Shown here one piece after another: positions 51,249-61,290 of a DNA stretch of 64,000 nucleotides. The DNA is from MED-G105 sp050331095. GTDB lineage: Bacteria; Pseudomonadota; Alphaproteobacteria; Caulobacterales; Parvularculaceae. A program made the translations under genes and the position numbers. The stretch is from positions 1-64,000 of the forward strand of contig JBHJHE010000001.1 of assembly GCA_050331095.1 (NCBI GenBank), read 5' to 3'. The notes beneath the pieces are model-generated. The model worked only from the letters and a program-made list of their open reading frames with translations. It was not told where the DNA came from and did not search any database. The stretch's first letter is position 1; each line of letters opens with the position of its first letter.

Positions 51249-54200
51249 TTACGAAAACCGGCGCGCCGCTTTTTGGAAAGCCTCGTCGATAAGGGCGTCA
51301 GGCAGCGCCATCAGCCGCGGCGCATAGGTCCAGACGAGCGCGGCGGCGACCCGCCGACCGGGCCAAAGACGCGTCGCGAGCGCGCGATAAGCCCCCATCT
51401 GCGCGAGGTAGGCCGCCGGGGCGTCGTGCGGCTCAGCGGGCGGCGGGCGGTTCGTCTTGTAGTCGACGATGAGCGCGGCGCCGTCGGCGACGACCAGCCG
51501 GTCGATCCGGCCATGAACGCGCAACGTCCGCCCGTCGACCTCGACGTCGCCGGCGATCGCCGCCTCCGCCCGGCCGCCGGGCGCGAACGCGGCGGCGAAA
51601 GCCTCGTCGGCGAGAACGCGGAGCGCTTCTTCGCGCCACGCCGCGCGCGTCGCGTCGTCGGTCCCGGCCGCGCTCCGCGCCAGGAGCCGATCCGCCGCGC
51701 CGGCCCGGTCCGCTGGCGGAACGTCCGGCAGGATCTCCAAAAGCCGGTGGATCGCCGCGCCGCGGGCGTAGGCGTCGACGCCGCCCGCGGGCGCAGGCGC
51801 ATAGGCGCTGTCCGGCCTCGCATCTTCCGTATGCTCGACGAGATCGGCGAGCCGCGTCGGCGACAGACGCGCCGGCGGCGCCTCGGCGGGCGCCCGCTCG
51901 AATAGAAAGTTTGGGAGCGGAGGGGTTTTCGACGCGGCCGCAGGAGCCGGCGCAGCCTCCCGGGCTTCGGCGGCGGCGCCGAGGCGCAGCACGGGCCGCT
52001 CCCAGCGCTCGCCGACGGTGCGGACGTCGTCTGCGAGCCGCTCGAACGCCGCCTCCGCTAGGTCGCGCCAGGTCCAGTCGTCGACGGGCTTGCCTTTCGC
52101 CGGCTTCGACGTGCGCCTGTCTTCGACGCCGCATACGTACAGCCGGTCGCGGGCGCGCGTCGCCGCGACGTAGAAAAGCCGGCGGTGCTCCGCCGCCGCC
52201 CGCCGCGCCGCCGCGGCCTTTGCCTCGACGAGGGCGGCGGAAGGCGCCTTCGTCGCTAGAACCGGCGCGGCGTCCGGCGCGACGTCGTAGATCCGTTCGG
52301 TCGTCCGTTTGGCGCGGCGCGCGTCGAGAAGGAAGACGATGTCCGCTTCAAGGCCCTTCGCCTTGTGCGCCGTCATTACCCGGACGACGTCGCCCCCCTC
52401 CCCGGCGTCACGGCTGACGTCGCCGGCGTTCGCCGTCGCCCACGAGATAAAACTCCGTAGGCTGCGCGGCGCGCCGGCCTCAAAGTCGTGGGCGAGACGC
52501 AAGAGCTCCTCCACCGGCTCGCGCGCGGCCGGCCCCAACCGCGCGAAAAGGCGCCGCCAGCCGGCGGGTTCGCCCTCCTCAAGGACGCCGGCGAAGAATG
52601 CGACCGGGCCCGCCGCGGCGCGGGCGCGGGCCGCGTCGATGAAATCAGCCGCGGCGCGCCATTCAGCGCGTTCGTCGGCCCGCGCCGCGATCGCGTCGGC
52701 GAGCCGACCGCGGCGGCCGTGGGCGAGGTCGAAGAGCGCGTCCTCATCGACGTCGCAAAACGGCCCGCGCAACGCCTCCGCATGGGACAGGCAATCGCCG
52801 GCGTAGAGCGCGGCGCGGGCGAGCGACATGAGGTCTTTGACGCCCTGGTCGTCGAGAAGCCGCAATTTGTCCGCCCCCGCAACGGGAACGCCCGCCCGGG
52901 AGAGCGCGGCGATCGCCTCGTGAAAGAGCGCGCTTCTGCTCTGCACGAGGAGCATGACGTCGCCGGGGGAGATGGGCCGGCCGCGGCTCGGGTTCGGCGC
53001 GCCCGTCTTGAGCCAATCGGCGATCTCCGCAGCGACGGCGACGGCGAGGCGGCGCGCCGGCGTTTCGCCCACGCGCGCGTCGAGCGGCGCGTCCCAGGGC
53101 GAAACCTCGACCTTTTCCGGCGCGGGCGCCAGCGGCCACAGCTCCACCGCGCCCGGCGCGTCGACGCGGTGGACGCCGGGGCGCAGGGGCCGCGCATCGT
53201 CGACGCCTTCGAGCGCCTCGGGGTCGGCGAACGCTTCGTCCACGAACCGCAACACCGGCGCCGTCGTCCGGAACGACAAAGCCATGGGCACGTTGGCGTA
53301 GGGCGCGACGGCGGCGATCCGCTTGCCGAGTTCCTGCTCCTTCTCGCCGAAGAGCGCCGCGTCCGCGCCCTGGAAGGAATAGATCGACTGCTTGCGGTCG
53401 CCGACGGCGAAAAACGTGCGCCCCGCAGCGGCTGCGCCGTCGCCGGCGAAAAACTCCCTTAACGGACCATCTAGCACGTCCCAGGCGTCTGGGCTCGTGT
53501 CCTGCGCTTCGTCGAGGAGAACGTGGTCGAGCCCGCGATCAAGCTTGTACATGACCCAGGCGGACGTTTCGGTCGCGAAGAGACGTCGCGCGCCGTCTAT
53601 AAGGTCGTCGAAGTCGAGCGCCGCCCGAGCCGTTTTCGCGCGCGCATACTCTCCCGCCATTTCGTCCACGATCGCCGCGAGCGCGCGGGCGTCGACGAGC
53701 GTTTCGCCCGCGCGCCGCGCCTCCTCCCCCGCGACGACCGCCGCTTGCGCCTCGGCGGCGAGGTCCGCTGCGCCGGGGTCAAAGGCCTTGCCCGGCTTGT
53801 CGACAAGCTGCGACCGCGGCTCGCCTTCCTTCGTTAGGAAACAATCCGTAAGCGCCGCGAAACGCCCGTCGTCGCTCGCCGCGACGAGGGCCTTGCGCAA
53901 CTCGTCGGCGCGTTCGCCAGCCTTTTTTCCGCCGGCCGCGAACGCCTCGGCGAGCCGCGTGAGCCTGTCGGGCGCCAAAGCCGGATCGGCGGTTGCGAAA
54001 CGAATTGCGTCGCCCGGATCATGGTCCGGCGCCACGCCCAGCGCCGCGGCGAAGCGGACGCCCTCGACGTCCGCGCGAAGCCGGCGCAAGCGGCGCGCGT
54101 CGCCAAGCGCGGCGAGCGCCGTCTCTCGGATCGTTTCGGGCGATTTGACGGCGGACAATCGCGCGAAGGCGGCCGCGAGCGCCGGCATGCGCGCCGCGGC

Positions 54201-54701
54201 GTCGAACGCCTCGACCTTCAGCGCCGTCGCTGCGGCTTCTTCGAGTACGGAGAAACCGGGAGACGCGCGGGCCTCAAGCGGAAAGCGCTTCAGAACGCTA
54301 TCGCAGAACGAGTGGATCGTCTGAATTTTGAGCCCGCCCGGCGTCTCGAGCGCCTGGGCGAACAGGCGCCGGGCGCGCGCCAACGCCGGCGCCCCTCGCT
54401 CGCCCCGCGCCGGCGGTCCCTCAAGGTCGTCTAGCGGGGCGGCGAGCGCTGCGTCGTCCGCGAACGCCCAACCGCCGAGTAGGTCGAACAAACGCTCGGC
54501 CATCTCCGCGGCCGCGGCTTTGGTGAACGTAACGCACAGGATCTTTTCAGGCGGCGAGCCCGCAAGGAGCAGGCGCGCGACGCGGTTCGTCAGAACACGG
54601 GTTTTTCCGGAGCCCGCGTTCGCCGACACGAAGGCCGACGTCGCAGGGTCGGCGGCGCGCCGCTGCCCGGCCGTCGCCTGCTCAAGCGCGTCCGTGGTCA
54701 T
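51249..54701 (-). CDS. addA: Double-strand break repair helicase-nuclease AddA
   Basis: 1150 aa from ATG at 54701. SF1A helicase motifs: Walker A FVSANAGSGKTRVLTNRVAR, Q-motif region ahead of it, ILCVTFTKAAAAEMAERLFD, Walker B HVLLDEAQDTSPDAWDVLDG, FFAVGDRKQSIYSFQGADAA, MTAHKAKGLEADIVFLLDAR and LFYVAATRARDRLYVCG. The C-terminal RecB-type nuclease has GRIDRLVVADGAALIVDYKT with the D-Y-K triad. With AddB it resects double-strand breaks for RecA. It overlaps addB by four bases. Confidence 0.97.
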   Translation of the reverse strand: MTTDALEQATAGQRRAADPATSAFVSANAGSGKTRVLTNRVARLLLAGSPPEKILCVTFTKAAAAEMAERLFDLLGGWAFADDAALAAPLDDLEGPPARGERGAPALARARRLFAQALETPGGLKIQTIHSFCDSVLKRFPLEARASPGFSVLEEAAATALKVEAFDAAARMPALAAAFARLSAVKSPETIRETALAALGDARRLRRLRADVEGVRFAAALGVAPDHDPGDAIRFATADPALAPDRLTRLAEAFAAGGKKAGERADELRKALVAASDDGRFAALTDCFLTKEGEPRSQLVDKPGKAFDPGAADLAAEAQAAVVAGEEARRAGETLVDARALAAIVDEMAGEYARAKTARAALDFDDLIDGARRLFATETSAWVMYKLDRGLDHVLLDEAQDTSPDAWDVLDGPLREFFAGDGAAAAGRTFFAVGDRKQSIYSFQGADAALFGEKEQELGKRIAAVAPYANVPMALSFRTTAPVLRFVDEAFADPEALEGVDDARPLRPGVHRVDAPGAVELWPLAPAPEKVEVSPWDAPLDARVGETPARRLAVAVAAEIADWLKTGAPNPSRGRPISPGDVMLLVQSRSALFHEAIAALSRAGVPVAGADKLRLLDDQGVKDLMSLARAALYAGDCLSHAEALRGPFCDVDEDALFDLAHGRRGRLADAIAARADERAEWRAAADFIDAARARAAAGPVAFFAGVLEEGEPAGWRRLFARLGPAAREPVEELLRLAHDFEAGAPRSLRSFISWATANAGDVSRDAGEGGDVVRVMTAHKAKGLEADIVFLLDARRAKRTTERIYDVAPDAAPVLATKAPSAALVEAKAAAARRAAAEHRRLFYVAATRARDRLYVCGVEDRRTSKPAKGKPVDDWTWRDLAEAAFERLADDVRTVGERWERPVLRLGAAAEAREAAPAPAAASKTPPLPNFLFERAPAEAPPARLSPTRLADLVEHTEDARPDSAYAPAPAGGVDAYARGAAIHRLLEILPDVPPADRAGAADRLLARSAAGTDDATRAAWREEALRVLADEAFAAAFAPGGRAEAAIAGDVEVDGRTLRVHGRIDRLVVADGAALIVDYKTNRPPPAEPHDAPAAYLAQMGAYRALATRLWPGRRVAAALVWTYAPRLMALPDALIDEAFQKAARRFS

Positions 54702-57700
54702 GCTTCGCCCCCATGGGCCGCCCACTCGCCCCGCCGCGCGAGCTGGTCGTAGTCGCCGTAATCGTCCGTGAACTCCGGGCGCGGCTGCGACAGATAGGGC
54801 GTCGCCGGATCGTCATAGGCCTCGACGAGCGCGACAAGACGCGCGCGCGCCTCGTCTATTTCACGACGCGCGTCGTCGCCCGCCGCGCCGCGCGACGTCT
54901 CGCCGTCGCGGGCGATCAGTCCGAGATAGGCGTATTCGCCGACCATCGCGACGGGGACGGATTCGCCATTCCGCTCACGGAACCCGCCGCCCTCGGCGAT
55001 AGCCGCGAGGAGCTGCAGTTGGGGATTGAACGCCTTCAATTGGTCTCTCGTCTGACGCAAGGTCGTTTTGTAGTCGTACAAGACGAGCGAGCCGTCCTTG
55101 CGCCGATCGATGCGGTCGGCGATCCCGGCGATCGTGAAGGGCGGCGAGACGCCCGCCAGCTCGACGCCGCCCTTCGCCTCGAGCCCGACGACGACGTCGC
55201 CGGCGCTGCGTCGAGCGGCCTCCTCGAGCGCGAAACGCTCGAACGCAGCGGCGACGCTCGCGCCCCAAAGTCCGTCCTGCGATGGTCCGTATCCGAAATC
55301 GGAGGCGCGCGCGGCGAGTTCCGCGTCGAGCGTCGCGCGGATCTCGCTCGCAGACGGCGCCTTCGCGACGGTCGCTTCGAGAACGGCGTGCAACAATAGG
55401 CCGAGCTCCCGCTTCGAGAAGGCGGCCCCGGGATCGTCGAGCTCGCGCAACGCGAGAACGGAGCGCGCGTAGACGGCGTACGGATCGCGGAGCCATTTCT
55501 CGATCCGCGTCGCAAACAGCTTGCGCGGCCGCGCGGCGACCGGCGGGCGCGGGCTCGGCGGCTTGGCGGGCCGCGCCGCGCCCGCGTCGTCGAGCGCCGC
55601 GACGATCGCCGCGACGCGCGCCGACCGATCGATAGGCGACGGCGCGTCGCCCTCATCGCCGCCGCGGAGCAAGTTCTTTAGGCGGACGAGCCAGCGCGAC
55701 GGCTTCGCCGGCGCGCCGTCGGCCCGCCGCGCTCGCGTGAGGGTCACGTTGGGCTTGGCGGCGAGGTTGGCGAAATCGTGGGCCGCGAGGCCAAGCCGGC
55801 GCTCCGGCGACGGCAAGCCCACCGCGGCGCGCATGGGCCGGGAGAGGAACGGGTCGCCGCCGGGCTCGCCCGGCCAAACGCCCTCGTTAAGCCCCCCGAG
55901 CACGATGTCGTCCGCATGCTGCAATCTCGCCTCAAGCGGACCGAGGATCGAAAGCCTCGGATGCGCAGCGACGTCACGAACGATGGCGCCGTCGACGAGG
56001 GCGTAAAAAAGCGCGGGGTACTGCGCGATGGGCGCGACGCCGAAGGCGGGCGCCACGTCGCGCGCTTCGGCGAGCGCGACGGCCCCCGCCTCGCCGTCGC
56101 GACCCGACCATAGCCGCGACGCGCCGCGCGCGCGCAACGCCTCTTCGTCAGCGTGACAAGCATCGCCGTCTGCGGCGAGGATTTCGGCGGCGGCGAGATG
56201 GGCGTCGAGCATCGCCGCAACGTCGCCCCGGAGCCCCTCGCCGACGACGCGGGCCACCGCCTGGAGGACCGGCCGGGCGGCGTCGAGCAACCTTTCGTCG
56301 CGCGCGAGCCGTCGTTCGACGGCCGCGACGCCCTCGCCCGCGGTCGGCGACAGGCCGCGCAGGCCTTCGTCGAGCGCGTCGACGCTCCGTTGGCGGACGG
56401 TGGGGGACAGGCCGAAGCCCGCGAGCGGATGACGCGCGAGCGCAAGGAGCGCAACGGCGTCCGCTGGCGCGGCGAGCCACTGCGCGACGAGCCGCAGGAA
56501 GACGCCGCAACGCGTGTCGGCGAAGGGCGCGCCGGCGCTGTCGTCGACCGTCACGCCCCAACGGCGCATTTTCAAGGCGACCCGGCGCGCGAGCTTTCGG
56601 TCCGGCGTCACCAGCATCGCCGTGCGCCCCGGCGTCGCCAGCGTCTCGCGCAACCTGATGGCGATCGCGGCGGCCTCCGCGTCTTCGTTCGCCATTTCAA
56701 GGAGCGTGAAGTCGGCGCAGGCGTCTTGAAAGTCCGGGTCCGTCTCTTTGGCGCGGGCGGCTTCGGCGCGCCAGTCGTCCGTCGCCGCCGCGGGCCGCAG
56801 CGCGAGCGACAACAGTCGTCGCCGGGCGCGCATCGGCCTCTCCTCGCCGCCGGCGGGCCATGACGAAACGTCCGTGTGCGCGACGCCGAACTCGCTGAGC
56901 AGGAGCTTCAGGCCGGCCTGCGGGTGCGGATCGTCGACGCCGCGCCAGGCTTTTTCGTCGGCCTCGCGGTCGAGCCCCGGCAGCACGACGAGCCCGCGCG
57001 GCAGGCCGGCGACCGTTCGCAGCAAGCGTCGCACGGCTGGAGCGCTCCCCGTCGAGCCCGCGACGATGACCGGCGCCTCGGGAGGCGCGGCCTCGAACCG
57101 CCGGCGGAGCGCCTCGATCGCGCGGGCGCGCCGCCGCGTCGGGTCGTCGCGGCCGATTTCGGCGAGGTGCGCCGGCCAGCTCGCCGTGGCGATCTTCAGA
57201 AACGCCAGCGAGCGGCCCCAGTGGTCCGCGAAGGCGTCCGGCGCCAGCGCCGCCAGGCCGCCGAACGGAACTTCCTCCGTATAGAATGAATCGAGCAGCG
57301 CCGCGAGCTCGCGCGCCGCAGCGAGCGCCGCCGGCCAGTGGGCCGTCGCGCCCGTCGCCCCTTCGGCGGCCGCCTTCGCCGCAACGAGCCCCGCGCGCGT
57401 CGCGACCCGCGTCATGTTGTTGACGGGCGGCGGGGCCTCGAGCGCGTCGTCGAGCGCCGCCGCGCCCCCCGCTACGGCGACAAGATCGCTGCCGGCGTCC
57501 TCATCGAGATCGCCGAGCGTGCGCACGCGGGGCAGAAGCGCGACGCCGGCGGGCGCGGCGTCGACGAACGCGTCGTCGAGCGCGCGCGCGGCCCGGCGCG
57601 TCGGAACCAGCACAAGGGCGTCGGCCATCGCGAACGGGTCGCCCCCGAGCGCGCCAACGAGGCCGGCCGCGAGATCGTCGAGGAACGGACGGCCGGCGTC

Positions 57701-57772
57701 GATCGAGAAAAGGCGCGGCGGCGATGTCGCGAAGGGATCGAAAGCGGGCGTTGGCGGTGCGTCGGAGCTCAT
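54698..57772 (-). CDS. addB: Double-strand break repair protein AddB
   Basis: 1024 aa, alphaproteobacterial AddB. N-terminal LFSIDAGRPFLDDLAAGLVG and ALVLVPTRRAARALDDAFVD resemble the inactivated helicase fold. VIVAGSTGSAPAVRRLLRTV marks the helicase-like core, and the C-terminal nuclease has GLLLHAVLEATVAKAPSASE and DGSLVLYDYKTTLRQTRDQL. Classical iron-sulfur cysteines of Bacillus AddB are not evident. Partner of AddA; upstream of it in the same operon, after murU, amgK and tsaE. Confidence 0.95.
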   Translation of the reverse strand: MSSDAPPTPAFDPFATSPPRLFSIDAGRPFLDDLAAGLVGALGGDPFAMADALVLVPTRRAARALDDAFVDAAPAGVALLPRVRTLGDLDEDAGSDLVAVAGGAAALDDALEAPPPVNNMTRVATRAGLVAAKAAAEGATGATAHWPAALAAARELAALLDSFYTEEVPFGGLAALAPDAFADHWGRSLAFLKIATASWPAHLAEIGRDDPTRRRARAIEALRRRFEAAPPEAPVIVAGSTGSAPAVRRLLRTVAGLPRGLVVLPGLDREADEKAWRGVDDPHPQAGLKLLLSEFGVAHTDVSSWPAGGEERPMRARRRLLSLALRPAAATDDWRAEAARAKETDPDFQDACADFTLLEMANEDAEAAAIAIRLRETLATPGRTAMLVTPDRKLARRVALKMRRWGVTVDDSAGAPFADTRCGVFLRLVAQWLAAPADAVALLALARHPLAGFGLSPTVRQRSVDALDEGLRGLSPTAGEGVAAVERRLARDERLLDAARPVLQAVARVVGEGLRGDVAAMLDAHLAAAEILAADGDACHADEEALRARGASRLWSGRDGEAGAVALAEARDVAPAFGVAPIAQYPALFYALVDGAIVRDVAAHPRLSILGPLEARLQHADDIVLGGLNEGVWPGEPGGDPFLSRPMRAAVGLPSPERRLGLAAHDFANLAAKPNVTLTRARRADGAPAKPSRWLVRLKNLLRGGDEGDAPSPIDRSARVAAIVAALDDAGAARPAKPPSPRPPVAARPRKLFATRIEKWLRDPYAVYARSVLALRELDDPGAAFSKRELGLLLHAVLEATVAKAPSASEIRATLDAELAARASDFGYGPSQDGLWGASVAAAFERFALEEAARRSAGDVVVGLEAKGGVELAGVSPPFTIAGIADRIDRRKDGSLVLYDYKTTLRQTRDQLKAFNPQLQLLAAIAEGGGFRERNGESVPVAMVGEYAYLGLIARDGETSRGAAGDDARREIDEARARLVALVEAYDDPATPYLSQPRPEFTDDYGDYDQLARRGEWAAHGGEA

Positions 57773-57857
57773 CCGCCGAGGCTACGGCGCCGGTCCGCAA
57801 GCGAGAACGGCGACAAGGTCGATTGGGGAAAACGCGAAGGAGGAGCGAGAACGCGGT

Positions 57858-58622
57858 CTAACAGACGGCGGCGATCGGCCTCGTACGGAAGAACGCCTCC
57901 GCCTCGGCGAGGCCGTCGGGGTCGCCCACATGCATCCACGCGCCGTCGTGCACGACGGCGCGGAAACGGCCCGCCGCGTGCGCCTTGTCCCAGAGAAGCT
58001 TCGTCGAAAACGGCTCGCCGACGGGCATGCCGTCAAGCAGTGACGGGCGGATGATCTGGAGCCCGGTGAAAACGTAGGGCGCCGTATCGCCGTCGCGCCA
58101 GGCGAGCTCGCCAGCGGCGCTCAAACGGAAATCGCCGCGGCCGTCGAAACCGGACGCGCGTTCGCGCGGCACGAGCAGCAGGAGCGCGTCCATCTCGGCG
58201 TCGTCCCAGGCGGCGGCGAGGCGCGCGCAAGGTTCGTGCGCCGGGTCGGCGCTCGGGCCGTCGACGAGAATGGCGTCGGTGTTGACGCTATAGACCGGCG
58301 CTTCGCCGAGCAGCGCGCGGGCTTTGGCGAGCCCGCCGCCGGTCTCCATCAGAAGGTCGCGCTCATCGGAAACCCGGATTTCGGGCCCCGCCCCGCCGGC
58401 GACGCGCGCCTTGAGATGCGCCTCCATCATGTCGGCGCGGTAGTGGACGTTGACGACGGCGCGGGCGACGCCCGCCCGCGCGAACCGGTCAAGCGCGTAG
58501 TCGATCAGGGGCTTGCCCGCGACCTCGATCAGGGGTTTCGGGCGGTCGTTCGTCAGCGGGCGCATGCGCGTGCCGAGGCCGGCGGCGAGCACCATCGCCG
58601 CATGCGGTCGTTCAACGCTCAC
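57858..58622 (-). CDS. murU: N-acetylmuramate 1-phosphate uridylyltransferase (MurU-like)
   Basis: 254 aa from GTG at 58622 (GTGA overlap with the amgK stop). NTP-transferase motif AAMVLAAGLGTRMRPLTNDR, then PKPLIEVAGKPLIDYALDRF and DERDLLMETGGGLAKARALL. It resembles the MurU enzymes that make UDP-MurNAc from MurNAc-1-P in the cell-wall recycling shunt that bypasses MurA. Pairing with amgK is the classic arrangement. Confidence 0.92.
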   Translation of the reverse strand: MSVERPHAAMVLAAGLGTRMRPLTNDRPKPLIEVAGKPLIDYALDRFARAGVARAVVNVHYRADMMEAHLKARVAGGAGPEIRVSDERDLLMETGGGLAKARALLGEAPVYSVNTDAILVDGPSADPAHEPCARLAAAWDDAEMDALLLLVPRERASGFDGRGDFRLSAAGELAWRDGDTAPYVFTGLQIIRPSLLDGMPVGEPFSTKLLWDKAHAAGRFRAVVHDGAWMHVGDPDGLAEAEAFFRTRPIAAVC

Positions 58623-59746
58623 CGGGTCAACTCCGGCAGCGCGCCGGCGAGCGCCGCGCGCACCCGGGCGAGAGCCGGATGGCGCATGTTGCGCCGGAAG
58701 TTGGCTTCGACGCGCGGGAGAAAATCCGCATAGCGAGGTTTGCCGTCGCGGACGATGAGGCGCGCGAAGACGCCGAGGATCTTGGCGTTGCGCTGCGCGC
58801 CGAGCAGGGCGTAGGCGGCGCGGAACCCGTCCTCGTCGAACGCGCCGGCTTCGCCCGCCCCGTCGACGTAGCGCTTCAGCATCGCTTCGGCGAGTTCGGG
58901 CGCGACGTCGCGGCGCGCGTCTTCGAGGAGCGAGACCGGGTCGTAGGCGCGGTCGCCGACGAGCCCGTCCTGGAAATCGATGACGCCGACCCGCTTCGCG
59001 CCAACCCGGTCCGGCAGCCAGATCAGATTCTCCGCATGGAAATCGCGCAGGACGAGCGTGCGCGGCGGCGCCAAGGCGGCGAGCGCCTCGGCCCACGCCG
59101 CCGAGACGTCGTTCGCGAACGCGGGGTCGAGCGCCCGGCCCGTCTTGAACGGCGCGTACCATTCCTGAAGAAGCGCGGCTTCGGCCTGAAGCGCCACGTC
59201 GTCGTAGTCGAGCGTTGAGTAGGCGGCGCGCGCCGGCGGCGCGGGCGACGCGTCAGCGAGGGCGAGGAGCGCGTCGATCGCCACCTCGTAAAGCGTCCGC
59301 TCGTCGGCGCCGGCGGGGATCGCCCGCGCGTAGAGATCGTCGCCAAGGTCTTCGATGAGCGCGAAGCCATTGTCGGCGTCGTGAGCGTAGACCTCCGGCG
59401 CGGAGAGCCCAGCGCTGCGGAGCGTCGCGGCGAGGTCGACGAAGGCGTTGAGATTGGGCCCGGCGAGGCGCGCAAGCGCGTTGTAGCCGAGCGCCGCGCG
59501 GGTCGCTGGATCTGCGTCGGCGGGGCACGAGGCGCCTTCGGCCGCCGGCGGCGCGTCCATCAACAAGGCGCGTTCGCCGCCGAGGCGCGTCAGGCGGTCG
59601 TAGGCGCGCGTCGAGGCGTCGCCGGCGAGCGGCAGGGCCGCCGCGTCGCCCCAGCCGGCGCCGGCCAGGAAGGCGGCGCGCGCGCGCCGGCGGTCGTCGG
59701 GGGGCGGGGCGGTCTTGCGGGCGGTCGCTACGGTCATGGGCCTCAT
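58619..59746 (-). CDS. amgK: Anomeric N-acetylmuramate/N-acetylglucosamine kinase (AmgK-like phosphotransferase)
   Basis: 375 aa from ATG at 59746, next to the tsaE stop; ATG at 59737 is an alternative. Aminoglycoside-phosphotransferase fold: the nucleotide loop LAGDASTRAYDRLTRLGGER, FALIEDLGDDLYARAI, then LVLRDFHAENLIWLPDRVGA and GVIDFQDGLVGDRAYDPVSL with catalytic and metal Asp residues. Phosphorylates MurNAc at C1 for MurU. This pathway gives fosfomycin tolerance in other bacteria. Confidence 0.93.
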   Translation of the reverse strand: MRPMTVATARKTAPPPDDRRRARAAFLAGAGWGDAAALPLAGDASTRAYDRLTRLGGERALLMDAPPAAEGASCPADADPATRAALGYNALARLAGPNLNAFVDLAATLRSAGLSAPEVYAHDADNGFALIEDLGDDLYARAIPAGADERTLYEVAIDALLALADASPAPPARAAYSTLDYDDVALQAEAALLQEWYAPFKTGRALDPAFANDVSAAWAEALAALAPPRTLVLRDFHAENLIWLPDRVGAKRVGVIDFQDGLVGDRAYDPVSLLEDARRDVAPELAEAMLKRYVDGAGEAGAFDEDGFRAAYALLGAQRNAKILGVFARLIVRDGKPRYADFLPRVEANFRRNMRHPALARVRAALAGALPELTR

Positions 59747-60280
59747 TTATGAAGCGGCGTTAATTGCGGCGCAGTTAAGACCTGCAAGACGCGGGCCCCA
59801 TTCATCGGAAGCGCGCATCACGACGCGCCGCCGTTCGGCCGCCAGCTTGTCGAGCCCCGCGTCAGACGCCGCGTTAGGCCCGTCGACGGGGTCGAGGCGC
59901 ACGATGAGCGTTCGGGACGGCAATAATGGGGCGATGCGCTCGGCCCATTCAATGATCGAGACGCCCCCGTCGAGGGCGATTTCAAGGCCGGCCTCCCAGA
60001 CGTCCGCCGGTTCGGCGAGGCGATAGACGTCGAAATGCCAGAGGTCGAAGTCAGGCGTCGGGTAGCTCGCGGCGATCGCGAAGGTGGGGCTCGGCGCCGC
60101 CGCGACGCCGGCCGCCGCGGCGATCACCGCGCGCGCCAGCGTGGTTTTGCCGGCGCCGAGGGGCCCAGACAGCGCGATCACGTCGCCGGGCCGCAACCGC
60201 GCGGCGAGCGCCCCGCCGAGCCGGTCGACGCCGGCGATGCTTAAAGCCTCGAAGGCGAGGTCGCTTGTCGTCTCGATCAT
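59747..60280 (-). CDS. tsaE: tRNA threonylcarbamoyladenosine biosynthesis ATPase TsaE
   Basis: 177 aa from ATG at 60280 (GGGAG 7 bases upstream); GTG at 60286 is less likely. P-loop VIALSGPLGAGKTTLARAVI, then PSPTFAIAASYPTPDFDLWH, FDVYRLAEPADVWEAGLEIA with Walker B-type VSIIEWAERIAPLLPSRTLI. It works with TsaB/TsaD in t6A formation on tRNAs that read ANN codons. It is the first gene of the run down to addA. Confidence 0.95.
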   Translation of the reverse strand: MIETTSDLAFEALSIAGVDRLGGALAARLRPGDVIALSGPLGAGKTTLARAVIAAAAGVAAAPSPTFAIAASYPTPDFDLWHFDVYRLAEPADVWEAGLEIALDGGVSIIEWAERIAPLLPSRTLIVRLDPVDGPNAASDAGLDKLAAERRRVVMRASDEWGPRLAGLNCAAINAAS

Positions 60281-60407
60281 CCGCACTCCCGCTCCCCCGC
60301 CTTCGCGCGCCGCCGGTTCCGCGCGACGCGCCGCCGCTTGATCCGCGCGGCGACGACACTACACCTCGCGACTTAAAACCGGATCAAGGGAAGCGAAGGC
60401 GAAGGAC

Positions 60408-60728
60408 ATGCCGAAAATCACGTATATCGAGCACAACGGGACTGAGCACGCGGTCGACGCCGCCGCCGGCGCTTCGGTGATGGAGGCCGCGGTGAAGAAC
60501 ATGGTGCCGGGGATCGACGCCGACTGCGGCGGCGCCTGCGCCTGCGCCACCTGCCACGTCTACGTCGACCCGGCCTGGCTCGATAAGGTCGGCAAGCGCG
60601 AGGCGATGGAGGAATCGATGCTCGACTTCGCCAACGAGCCGAAAGAGAACTCCCGCCTCTCCTGCCAGATCACGGTGTCCGACAAGATCGACGGCCTTGT
60701 GGTGCGCCTGCCCGAGTTCCAGGGCTGA
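60408..60728 (+). CDS. 2Fe-2S ferredoxin (adrenodoxin type)
   Basis: 106 aa. Cluster ligands: Cys residues in IDADCGGACACATCHVYVDP and a later Cys in LSCQITVSDKIDGLVVRLPE. Conserved DxE-type acidic helix MEESMLDFANEPKENS. Fits the adrenodoxin/FdxB group, giving electrons to cytochrome P450 or Fe-S assembly. AAGGGAAGCG precedes the ATG. Its partner reductase is not here. Confidence 0.95.
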   Translation: MPKITYIEHNGTEHAVDAAAGASVMEAAVKNMVPGIDADCGGACACATCHVYVDPAWLDKVGKREAMEESMLDFANEPKENSRLSCQITVSDKIDGLVVRLPEFQG

Positions 60729-60764
60729 CGCGCCGCCTCCACGGACGGCGAACAAGGCGCGGGG

Positions 60765-61262
60765 TTGACGATCTCCGCGCCTTCGGCTTCGGTCGAACAA
60801 ATGATGAACGAGGCGCTCGACCTGCTTTCGACGACCGACGCCGACGCGCGCGCTAGTCGGCCCGCCGTGACGTCGGCGGTGACGCGCGGCGCGGCGCGGC
60901 TCTTCGCCGATCTCGGTTATGCGTCGATCCCGGAGTTCCACCTGCCGAACGGCCGGCGGGCGGACCTCGCGGGACTGTCGCCGAAGGGCGAGATCGCCAT
61001 CGCCGAGGTCAAATCGGGCGTCGAGGACTATGCGGCGGACGCTAAGTGGCCGGACTATCTCGGTTTTTGCGACGCGTTCTACTTTGCGGTGGGCCCGGAC
61101 TTTCCCCGCGCCCTGCTGCCGGACGAGGCCGGCCTCATCATCGCCGACAGGTTCGGCGGGGCCGTGGTGCGCGACCCGCCGGCGCGCAATCTCGCCGCCG
61201 CGCGGCGCAAGGCGCTGACGCTGCGGTTCGCCCGCCAGGCCGCGGCGCGCCTCGGCGTCTGA
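60765..61262 (+). CDS. mmcB: MmcB-family DNA repair protein
   Basis: 165 aa from TTG at 60765; an ATG at 60801 is an alternative start that keeps the whole core. PF06319-type nuclease-like fold: FHLPNGRRADLAGLSPKGEI followed by AIAEVKSGVEDYAADAKWPD, whose Asp and E-x-K are a PD-(D/E)XK-like triad, then CDAFYFAVGPDFPRALLPDE. MmcB helps DNA damage tolerance in Caulobacter. It follows the ferredoxin by 36 bases. Confidence 0.92.
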   Translation: MTISAPSASVEQMMNEALDLLSTTDADARASRPAVTSAVTRGAARLFADLGYASIPEFHLPNGRRADLAGLSPKGEIAIAEVKSGVEDYAADAKWPDYLGFCDAFYFAVGPDFPRALLPDEAGLIIADRFGGAVVRDPPARNLAAARRKALTLRFARQAAARLGV

Positions 61263-61290
61263 CGGCTCTACCCATACGAACGTTTACGGA